NCBI GenBank assembly: GCA_020847355.1
Contig: JADLCG010000197.1
Location: 1 to 6,678 of the forward strand
From: Anaerolineales bacterium
GTDB taxonomy: Bacteria > Chloroflexota > Anaerolineae > Anaerolineales > Villigracilaceae
Direction of reading: 5' to 3'
DNA length: 6,678 bases
The notes under the pieces are model-generated. The model saw only the letters and a list, made by a program, of their open reading frames with translations. It did not search any database and was not told the DNA's origin. A program made the position numbers and the translations under genes. This document shows positions 1 through 6,262 of the stretch, in pieces. The stretch's first letter is position 1. Every line of letters starts with the position of its first letter.

Positions 1-8
1 AAAGCCTA

Positions 9-160
9 TAGGGTTATCGCATTTGGATTTTTATCCGCTAATCTGTGCCAATCTACGCGATTTTTTTTAGAAAGATTAGCGTGAATTCGTGAAGATTGGC
101 GGATTCTGAAACTAAATCACCAAAGGTTGGGTTTCAAGATTTTCAAATGCGATTACCCTA
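9..160. repeat. Outer terminal inverted repeat (17 bp, one mismatch)
   Basis: TAGGGTTATCGCATTTG (9-25) is the reverse complement of CAAATGCGATTACCCTA (144-160) with one mismatch. The arms enclose about 118 bp that itself contains a smaller nested palindrome. The arrangement of terminal inverted repeats, a non-coding interior and flanking direct repeats resembles a MITE-like or REP/BIME-like element. It could instead be a structured intergenic RNA or a relic. There is no transposase nearby. Confidence 0.55.
33..104. repeat. Inner palindromic array of 10-bp-phased heptamers
   Basis: On the + strand the words ATTAGCG (75-81), ATTCGTG (85-91) and ATTGGCG (95-101) follow the pattern ATTNGYG with starts exactly 10 bp apart. 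The mirror arm has the inverse words CGCTAAT (36-42), TGCCAAT (46-52) and a weaker CGCGATT (56-62), also 10 bp apart, separated from the right arm by a T-rich spacer. As a consequence ATCCGCTAATCT (33-44) can pair with AGATTGGCGGAT (93-104), and GCCAATCT (47-54) with AGATTAGC (73-80). The phasing is one DNA helical turn. This can be read as a protein-binding array, an imperfect hairpin RNA, or a dispersed genomic repeat. Confidence 0.6.
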
Positions 161-182
161 AGAAAGCTTATAGGGTTGAAGA

Positions 183-196
183 TGTATAATGCACTC
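183..196 (+). promoter_or_regulatory. Candidate -10 element for a leaderless transcript of the pseudouridine synthase
   Basis: A perfect TATAAT lies at 185-190, with a TG directly before it. The ATG at 197 is 7 nt past its end, where transcription would normally begin, so an mRNA starting at or next to the start codon is plausible. I find no good -35 hexamer at the usual distance (about 162-167 reads GAAAGC), so the call rests on the -10 box and its spacing to the ATG. It could be chance in an AT-rich stretch. Confidence 0.3.
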
Positions 197-850
197 ATGC
201 AAATCATTTATCAAGACGATCAAATTCTCGTTGTTAACAAGCCCGCCAACTTGCCGGTTCTGCCGGATGGTTGGGATAAAGACGCGCCTTATCTACTTAA
301 ATTACTGCAAACCCAATTTGAAAAAGTTTGGACAGTCCATCGCATTGATAAAACCACCAGCGGCATTATTATCTTTGCATTAACTGCCACAGCCCATCGC
401 TCATTAAATATTCAATTTGAAAAACATCAAGTTGAAAAGAAATATCACGCGCTGGTGAACGGTAATCCGAAATGGGATGAAAAAATTACAAAATTTCCAC
501 TGCGGGTTAATGTAGGGCATAAGCACAGAACGATGGTGGACAATAAAAACGGAGTCCGCTCGGAGACACGGCTTAAGCTCCTGAAACGCAACCAAGCCAC
601 AGCATTGATCGAGGCGGCGCCAATGACCGGCAGAACGCATCAGATTCGCGTCCATCTCTATGCGTTAGGTCATCCGCTTTTAGGAGACGTTCTCTACAGC
701 GCCCCGCTCACCGATCTAATTTCGCGCCCCGCCCTGCACGCTTATGCGCTCGCTTTTATTCACCCAACGTTAAATACAACCATGCTCTTTGAAGCGCCTT
801 ACCCCGCCGATTTTGCAAGCGCTTTGAAACAGAGTAAATTTGAAGGTTGA
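197..850 (+). CDS. RluA-family RNA pseudouridine synthase, short form
   Basis: Isomerises uridine to pseudouridine in structured RNA; the target (rRNA or tRNA) cannot be told from sequence. At 217 residues it has the size of E. coli RluA/TruC and lacks the N-terminal S4 domain of RluC/RluD. The N-terminus IIYQDDQILVVNKPANLPV is the family's first strand and substrate loop. HRIDKTTSG (residues 48-56) is the catalytic motif, with D51 as the predicted catalytic aspartate. GRTHQIRVHL followed by GHPLLGD is the conserved C-terminal family motif. I chose ATG 197 because the family similarity begins there and a TATAAT lies just upstream. In-frame alternatives are ATG 182 (weak purines upstream) and TTG 176. 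It heads a same-strand gene run. No truncation or missing key residue is seen. Family assignment is secure, specificity is not. Confidence 0.93.
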   Translation: MQIIYQDDQILVVNKPANLPVLPDGWDKDAPYLLKLLQTQFEKVWTVHRIDKTTSGIIIFALTATAHRSLNIQFEKHQVEKKYHALVNGNPKWDEKITKFPLRVNVGHKHRTMVDNKNGVRSETRLKLLKRNQATALIEAAPMTGRTHQIRVHLYALGHPLLGDVLYSAPLTDLISRPALHAYALAFIHPTLNTTMLFEAPYPADFASALKQSKFEG

Positions 851-868
851 ATTATTGTGTGGTATCCT
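840..868 (+). promoter_or_regulatory. Candidate sigma-70-type promoter before the ParB-like gene
   Basis: TTGAAG (840-845), a 17-bp spacer and TATCCT (863-868) with an extended -10 TGG immediately before it (860-862) form a credible housekeeping promoter. It overlaps the end of the preceding gene. The ATG at 877 is only 9 nt past the -10, so the message would be leaderless or nearly so, which fits the absence of a Shine-Dalgarno sequence. The -10 has two departures from consensus, so confidence is modest. Confidence 0.4.
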
Positions 869-876
869 CCCCAAAT

Positions 877-1710
877 ATGAGCATTCCTACTCTCCCCAAA
901 CTGCGTATTCTGCCCATTGAAAAAATCATCTTACACGAAGACCATGATAACCAAAGAACTTTGCCGCTCGTCGAAAAATTGCGCGCGCAAGGCATCATTC
1001 GCAACCCGCCAATCGTCATGCCGCTCAACGACGGTTCGGAACGTTATATGGTTTTAGACGGCGCGAATCGCGTGACCGCCTTACAAGAATTGGAATTTCC
1101 GCACATCGTCGCGCAAGTCGTCGAGCCGCACGATCGTTATGTTAACTTACAAACTTGGAATCATGTCACCTGGGGGATGAAAACCAAAAGCCTGCTCGCG
1201 GCGCTTAAAAAAATCAAAGGTTTAGATTTAGTCAAAATCAAACCGCACAAATCTTTGGAAGCGCCAAAATACAAACCGGTGCAAATCCGCCTGCCAGACG
1301 GCGCGCTCTATTGGCTCAAAGAAGCGCCCAGCGCGCTGGATGTGCACATCCACACCTTAAACCAAATCGTGGATACGTACAAGAAAAAAGCTTCGCTCGA
1401 CCGCACTAGCCAAACCTTAATTGAGCCCTTCACCAAAATCTATTCAAACTTAACCGCTTTGATCATCTTCCCCGGCTTCAAAATCAAAACCGTGCTGAAA
1501 CTGGCGAGTCAAAACATCACTTTGCCCACCGGCATTACGCGCTTCACCGTTTCGCCGCGGGCTTTGCATTTGAACTATCCGCTTCACGAACTTTCCAGCG
1601 GCAAAGCGTTGGATTACAAACAACATTATCTTGACAGTTGGATCGAAGAGCGCGTCAAGAAAAAAGGCGCAAGATATTACGCCGAATCAACTTTCTTATT
1701 TGACGAGTAA
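877..1710 (+). CDS. ParB/sulfiredoxin-fold protein, SbnI/SerK-like (possible free-serine kinase)
   Basis: 277 residues. The N-terminal ~90 residues have a ParB/Srx-type layout: ILPIEKIILHED, then a helix ending in IRNPPIVMPL, then YMVLDGANRVTALQEL. DGANR (61-65) aligns with the nucleotide/phosphate-binding DGxxR of this fold. H20-E21 sits where SbnI and SerK carry the glutamate important for serine phosphorylation, and TWNH (93-96) follows the core. Canonical ParB features are absent: no GERR-type CTPase box and no recognisable helix-turn-helix. Chromosome partitioning is therefore unlikely. The C-terminal ~130 residues are unclassified and end in a Lys/Arg-rich helix and a YAESTFLFDE tail. 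ATG 877 is preferred. A TTG at 847, whose bases overlap the previous stop, or a GTG at 859 would add a non-conserved-looking leader. Kinase activity is inference from motif placement; 'ParB-fold protein' is the safe label. Confidence 0.85.
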   Translation: MSIPTLPKLRILPIEKIILHEDHDNQRTLPLVEKLRAQGIIRNPPIVMPLNDGSERYMVLDGANRVTALQELEFPHIVAQVVEPHDRYVNLQTWNHVTWGMKTKSLLAALKKIKGLDLVKIKPHKSLEAPKYKPVQIRLPDGALYWLKEAPSALDVHIHTLNQIVDTYKKKASLDRTSQTLIEPFTKIYSNLTALIIFPGFKIKTVLKLASQNITLPTGITRFTVSPRALHLNYPLHELSSGKALDYKQHYLDSWIEERVKKKGARYYAESTFLFDE

Positions 1711-1713
1711 AAA

Positions 1714-2082
1714 ATGACTATGGATTTTTTCTTTCCCGAAGATCATCTGGCGCGCGCTGTGCCGGAAGAAACCAAAATTTCTACGCTCACGGCGGAAACC
1801 TATCCCGATGGGCGGCGCGTGCGCGTGAATATCGAAGTCACGCCGTTTCAAAAAAGACCTTACATTGAAGTCACTTTAGCGGATCACGATCAAAACGAAA
1901 TCGCTTCCACCAGCATTGTCGAGCCGCTCTCGTGGAAATTAGAATTCACCATGCACCTGCGCGGCGAAATTAAAAACCCTTATACATTAAGCGCCAAACT
2001 TTATTTTCCGGATGGACCCACGCAAGAGCCGGTCTATCATTCATTTGATATAGAACCGCCTCAGCCCCAAACGGAAGGCTGA
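1714..2082 (+). CDS. Small uncharacterised protein, probable beta-sandwich
   Basis: 122 residues, no signal peptide, no membrane segment, hence probably cytoplasmic. I do not recognise a named domain. The alternating pattern in RRVRVNIEVTPFQKRPYIEVTL, the EIASTSIVEP turn, WKLEFTMHL and YTLSAKLYFPDG suggests six to seven beta-strands, as in an Ig- or C2-like sandwich, ending in a disordered Pro/Gln tail. It begins 3 bp after the ParB-like stop codon, so it is almost certainly translated from the same message and may partner that protein. A second ATG two codons later (1720) is an equally possible start; neither has a clear Shine-Dalgarno. Codon use and composition match the neighbours, so it looks like a real, resident gene. 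Function unknown. Confidence 0.8.
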   Translation: MTMDFFFPEDHLARAVPEETKISTLTAETYPDGRRVRVNIEVTPFQKRPYIEVTLADHDQNEIASTSIVEPLSWKLEFTMHLRGEIKNPYTLSAKLYFPDGPTQEPVYHSFDIEPPQPQTEG

Positions 2083-2104
2083 TTCTATTCAAGCCGCATT
2101 TTCC

Positions 2105-3955
2105 ATGCCCTTACATTTTCCAACTATCAAAAAAATTGCTTTCATTTTAACGCTCGGCATTTTACTCTCCGCCTGCGCCCCGCAAGCGCAACCCAGCGAA
2201 ACCGAAAATGCGCCAGCCGAAGCCACGCTCACGCCCACCGCGCTCCCCATCAAATTCAACGACGCTGAAAATATCATCTTCCTCTCTATGGAAGAAAACG
2301 GCTACGCCCATCTCTTTATTGAAAATTTACAAGACCTGCCGCTCACGCGCATCACCGACGGGCAATGGAGCGACATCGCCCCAGCCCTCAGCCCAGACCG
2401 CGAGCGCTTGGCTTTCGCCTCCAACCGCAACGGCTTTTGGGATTTATACATCCTCGATCTAAAAAACGGCGCAATAAAACAAGCGACCAACACGCCTGAA
2501 TATGATTCCGCTCCAACCTGGTCGCCAGACGGTCAATGGCTGGCATTTGAAACCTACGCCAATGAAAATCTTGAAGTCGCCATCGTCTCCATCAACGATT
2601 CATCGCAACCGATCATCTTCGTCACTAAAAACTCAGCGGGCGATCATTCGCCCGTTTGGTCGCCGGACGGGCGGCACATCGCCTTTGTCTCTTCGCGGAG
2701 CGGCAACAATGACGTTTGGCTGGCAAACCTCGATCTCGCCGGAGACGGGCGCTTTCAAAACCTGAGCAATTCGCCGCGCGCTTCAGAAAGTCACCCAGTT
2801 TGGAATTATGACGGCTCTCAACTTTTATGGGCTTCCAGTTCGCAAACCATCGGCTCCAGCGGTTTATACGTTTGGGAAGCCAGCGCGCCCACCCGCGCCG
2901 CACATTGGGTTAGCCCGGGAGATTGGGGCGCATGGGACGAATCCGCGCAAAAAATTATCGCTATCACCAACGCGCCAAACCAACAATATTTCACCGCTTA
3001 CGATAATAAAGGCGCGTTATTATTTCCGCTCACCGCACTAACTGGCAAAGTGCGCGGCTTGGCTTGGGGAGCCGCCAAACTAGCCAATCCTCTGCCGGAT
3101 ACATTTACCAGCGCCGCCGCCCAAACGCCATTGCCATTATGGGCGCCAGCCATCACCCCCGCCGGAGAAGCGCCAGAACAAAGATGGTACGTTGTGCCTT
3201 TGCAAAACGTGCAAGCGCCATACCCGCAAATGCACGAACTCGCCGATGAAGCCTTTGTCGCTCTGCGTCAGCGCCTCAGTCAAGCCACCGGCTGGGACGC
3301 GCTCGCCAGCTTAGAAAATGCCTTTGTGCCGTTCACTACGCCATTAGAACCGGGGATGCAAGAAGATTGGCTATACACCGGACGCGCCTTTGCCATCAAT
3401 TCCCTGATGACTAATGCCGGTTGGATGGTCGCCGTGCGCGAAGACCTAAGCTCCGAAACCTATTGGCGGCTCTACATCCGTTGCACTCTGCAAGACGGCT
3501 CGCTCGGCGAGCCGCTCCATGATGCGCCATGGAACTTAAATGCGCGTTACGAATTAAACCCGCAAACCTACGAACAAGGCGGGGATTATTCCGCAACCCC
3601 GGCGGGTTATTGGGTGGACGTGACGGCTCTCGCCGCCGCTTATAACTGGGAGCGCTTACCGGCGCTTTCCAACTGGCGGACTTTCTACGCCGGCGCACGC
3701 TTCACCGAATTTGCCTTGACCAACCATCTGGATTGGTATTCTGCCATGCGCGAGTTATATCCCGCCGACGCATTGATCACGCCAACGCAAGTTTTACCGC
3801 CTTCGCTCACCCCCACAAAAACTTATACGCCCACGCCCACGCCGACCGCCACACGCACGCCGCGCGCTACCTACACGGCTTCCAGCACGTATACGCCCGC
3901 GCCGCCCACCGGCACGCCAACGTTAACGCCCACCCCGCCGACCATCGTCCCATAA
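2105..3955 (+). CDS. PD40/TolB-like beta-propeller lipoprotein with unclassified C-terminal domain
   Basis: 616 residues. Residues 1-24 are a lipoprotein signal: Lys-containing n-region, hydrophobic core and lipobox LSAC, so C24 would be lipidated and the protein held on the outer face of the membrane. A short Thr/Pro/Ala linker follows. Residues ~55-325 form TolB-type propeller blades: SPDRERLAFAS (96-106), SPDGQWLAFET (140-150), SPDGRHIAFVS (186-196) and a diverged NYDGSQLLWAS (234-244), plus weaker flanking blades. Such repeats usually bind proteins or ligands. Residues ~360-555 are a separate Trp/Gly-rich domain that I cannot assign. It contains PGMQEDWLYTGRAFAIN (416-432) and a WERLPALSNWRTFY segment (515-528), faintly reminiscent of M15 peptidases without zinc ligands. 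Residues 569-616 are a Thr-Pro-rich tail. There is no Shine-Dalgarno before ATG 2105. It lies 4 bp upstream of an M23 lipoprotein, suggesting a joint envelope role. Not TolB itself: no Tol-Pal partners are present. Confidence 0.9.
   Translation: MPLHFPTIKKIAFILTLGILLSACAPQAQPSETENAPAEATLTPTALPIKFNDAENIIFLSMEENGYAHLFIENLQDLPLTRITDGQWSDIAPALSPDRERLAFASNRNGFWDLYILDLKNGAIKQATNTPEYDSAPTWSPDGQWLAFETYANENLEVAIVSINDSSQPIIFVTKNSAGDHSPVWSPDGRHIAFVSSRSGNNDVWLANLDLAGDGRFQNLSNSPRASESHPVWNYDGSQLLWASSSQTIGSSGLYVWEASAPTRAAHWVSPGDWGAWDESAQKIIAITNAPNQQYFTAYDNKGALLFPLTALTGKVRGLAWGAAKLANPLPDTFTSAAAQTPLPLWAPAITPAGEAPEQRWYVVPLQNVQAPYPQMHELADEAFVALRQRLSQATGWDALASLENAFVPFTTPLEPGMQEDWLYTGRAFAINSLMTNAGWMVAVREDLSSETYWRLYIRCTLQDGSLGEPLHDAPWNLNARYELNPQTYEQGGDYSATPAGYWVDVTALAAAYNWERLPALSNWRTFYAGARFTEFALTNHLDWYSAMRELYPADALITPTQVLPPSLTPTKTYTPTPTPTATRTPRATYTASSTYTPAPPTGTPTLTPTPPTIVP
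3809..3952 (+). repeat. Thr-Pro-rich low-complexity repeat at the 3' end of the PD40 gene
   Basis: In-frame repetition of ACG/ACC-CCC/CCG codons, with units such as ACGCCC, encodes the TPTPTP-type tail of residues 569-616, broken by a short TRTPRATYTASSTYTPAP stretch. Similar shorter runs occur in the other two lipoprotein genes of the window. Such tails are commonly cell-wall-spanning or flexible linkers. Here the tail is C-terminal with nothing after it. The repeated codons make the tract prone to length change by slippage. They also create a spurious His-rich reading frame across it. Confidence 0.7.
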
Positions 3956-3959
3956 GCGC

Positions 3960-5030
3960 ATGAAATATCTAAAGTTTGTTTTCGTTTTATGCTTAACCGC
4001 TTGCACGGCAATGGAGAATTTAAGCGCCAGCCCAACGCCAGTGATTCAGCTTGGGTTGGCAGAGCAGGCTTCAGCGGAGTCTGTGGCGGGCGTCACGCCT
4101 TCGCCGGCGCCGTTTCAATTCGTCCTGCCTCAGCCCGGCGCAGAACCAATCTCCGGCTGGCGACCGCCTTTATATTCCATCCCCTGGGCAAAAACATCCA
4201 ACGATCATTTTTATTTTGCGCGCCCCATCGCCGCGGACCAAGTGAACTGGCCCATTGCGGATTATCGTTATGGCGGCGTGTTCTTTGCCGGCGTGGTTCA
4301 CACTGGCGTAGATATTGACGCAGATTTAGGCGCGCCAATTATGGCGGCGGCTCCCGGAAAAGTAGTTTGGGTTGGCTGGGGTTTATTTACCGAAACGCCG
4401 GGCAATGTGGAAGATCCGTACGGCATTGCCGTTGCGATCGAACATGATTTTGGATATAAAGATCAGCGGCTCTATACGGTGTACGCGCACATGAACGCGA
4501 CTAACGCCACGCTCAGCCAGCGCGTCGAAACCGGCGATGTGATCGGGTATGTGGGCGCAACTGGCGCAACCACCGGACCACACGTCCATTTTGAAGTGCG
4601 GCTTGGCAGGAACTCATTTCAAAATACCTACAACCCAGAACTTTGGCTCGCTCCGCCGCAAGGCTGGGGCGTACTGGCTGGGCATGTGCTGGACGATAAA
4701 GGCAAAATTCTGCCGTATGCCGAGGTGCGGTTAATCTCACAGGAAACCAAAGAAAGTTTCGTGGCGAAAACTTACGGAAGCGGCGGCGCGATCAACCCCG
4801 ATCCCTACTACAATGAAAATGTAGTCATCGGCGATCTGCCTGCCGGAGTTTATAAAATCAATATTGAGTGGGATAAGAAGGTGAAACAAACTTGGGTCAC
4901 GATTCTGCCGGGTCAGGTCAGCTATTTCACTTTTAGAGGCGCGGAAGGTTTTCAAACCGCCCTGCCTATTTACCCAACGCTGAATTTCGTCCCAGAGGCT
5001 TTGCCGTTTACGCCGACATTAATTCCTTGA
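3960..5030 (+). CDS. M23 (LytM-type) zinc metallopeptidase lipoprotein
   Basis: 356 residues. Predicted to cut peptide cross-links of peptidoglycan outside the cytoplasmic membrane. The signal KYLKFVFVLCLTAC has lipobox LTAC, with C15 the lipidated residue. A Ser/Pro/Ala linker leads to the M23 core at ~105-232. HTGVDID (114-120) supplies zinc ligands H114 and D118, YAHM supplies catalytic H177, and PHVHFEV (207-213) supplies catalytic H208 and ligand H210. All M23 residues are present, so it should be active. Residues ~237-326 form a second beta domain (GHVLDDKGKILPYAEVRL... GDLPAGVYKI... GQVSYFTF) typical of carboxypeptidase-regulatory-like modules, probably for binding or spacing. It starts 4 bp after the PD40 gene with no Shine-Dalgarno, pointing to co-transcription. 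The stop codon overlaps the recA -35 box and no terminator follows, so read-through into recA is possible. Confidence 0.94.
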   Translation: MKYLKFVFVLCLTACTAMENLSASPTPVIQLGLAEQASAESVAGVTPSPAPFQFVLPQPGAEPISGWRPPLYSIPWAKTSNDHFYFARPIAADQVNWPIADYRYGGVFFAGVVHTGVDIDADLGAPIMAAAPGKVVWVGWGLFTETPGNVEDPYGIAVAIEHDFGYKDQRLYTVYAHMNATNATLSQRVETGDVIGYVGATGATTGPHVHFEVRLGRNSFQNTYNPELWLAPPQGWGVLAGHVLDDKGKILPYAEVRLISQETKESFVAKTYGSGGAINPDPYYNENVVIGDLPAGVYKINIEWDKKVKQTWVTILPGQVSYFTFRGAEGFQTALPIYPTLNFVPEALPFTPTLIP

Positions 5031-5054
5031 CTTACTGAACATCTGTGCTATACT
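5027..5054 (+). promoter_or_regulatory. recA promoter (extended -10)
   Basis: TTGACT (5027-5032), a 16-bp spacer and TATACT (5049-5054) preceded by TGC (5046-5048) give a near-consensus sigma-70 promoter with an extended -10. Transcription would begin near 5061, leaving a leader of about 46 nt. The -35 box shares its bases with the stop codon of the upstream peptidase gene. This is the strongest promoter in the window, as expected for recA. Confidence 0.8.
5037..5048 (+). promoter_or_regulatory. Candidate LexA/SOS operator in the recA promoter
   Basis: GAACATCTGTGC matches the Gram-positive type SOS box GAAC-N4-GTTC at 7 of 8 defined positions. It lies between the -35 and -10 boxes, where a bound repressor would block RNA polymerase. 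recA is a classic LexA target. The box is imperfect and LexA sites vary between phyla. I cannot see a lexA gene here, so this is a reasoned candidate, not a demonstrated site. Confidence 0.45.
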
Positions 5055-5093
5055 CTCGCCACACTTACTTTTTATAACCTTTACACAACTATT

Positions 5094-5097
5094 GGAG
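5094..5097 (+). promoter_or_regulatory. Shine-Dalgarno sequence of recA
   Basis: GGAG lies 9 nt before ATG 5107 and fixes that start. It is the only clear Shine-Dalgarno motif ahead of any gene in the window. Confidence 0.8.
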
Positions 5098-5106
5098 AAA
5101 TAAAAA

Positions 5107-6228
<1,122 letters not shown>

Positions 6229-6234
6229 AATATA

Positions 6235-6259
6235 TGGACACGGCAACGTGTCCATTTTT
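6235..6259 (+). terminator. Intrinsic terminator of recA
   Basis: TGGACACG (6235-6242) pairs perfectly with CGTGTCCA (6247-6254) around a GCAA loop (a stable GNRA-type tetraloop). A run of five T follows. The hairpin begins 6 nt after the recA stop. It ends only 4 nt before the start of the next gene and occupies that gene's would-be ribosome-binding region. Confidence 0.9.
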
Positions 6260-6262
6260 ATT

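Larger units (their letters stand above)
1..177. repeat. 15-bp direct repeat flanking the upstream non-coding region
   Basis: AAAGCCTATAGGGTT (1-15) recurs as AAAGCTTATAGGGTT (163-177), 14 of 15 bases identical, 162 bp apart. Similarity stops abruptly after the shared GGGTT. The two copies bracket the inverted repeat described separately, so they could be a long target-site duplication or the edges of a 162-bp tandem unit whose previous copy lies outside the window. The left copy touches the window edge, so the true extent cannot be seen. The whole stretch 1-177 has no credible coding sequence. Confidence 0.55.

Noticed and set aside
1..177. CRISPR array or tRNA in the upstream non-coding region
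   Set aside because: The repeated words are 7 bp at 10-bp steps in opposing orientations with no spacers, and no cloverleaf or CCA-end pattern is present.
404..655. 83-codon minus-strand frame inside the pseudouridine synthase gene
   Set aside because: Antisense shadow of a gene with clear family motifs.
877..1150. Chromosome-partitioning ParB with parS/parA
   Set aside because: No parA neighbour, no GERR-type CTPase box, no helix-turn-helix and no parS-like 16-bp palindrome was noticed.
2105..3955. Genuine TolB of a Tol-Pal system
   Set aside because: A lipobox rather than a Sec-cleaved periplasmic TolB start, no TolB N-terminal domain, no Pal or TolA/Q/R nearby, and an extra C-terminal domain.
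3733..3963. Plus-strand His-rich open frame over the PD40 gene tail
   Set aside because: Out-of-frame reading of the ACGCCC repeat tract; no start signal and no family resemblance.
3989..4318. 109-codon plus-strand frame inside the M23 gene
   Set aside because: Arg-rich low-information translation overlapping an M23 gene with full motifs; a shadow of GC-rich codons.
5071..5078. Second -10-like TATAAC in the recA leader
   Set aside because: No -35 hexamer at a suitable distance; the TTGACT/TATACT pair is far better.
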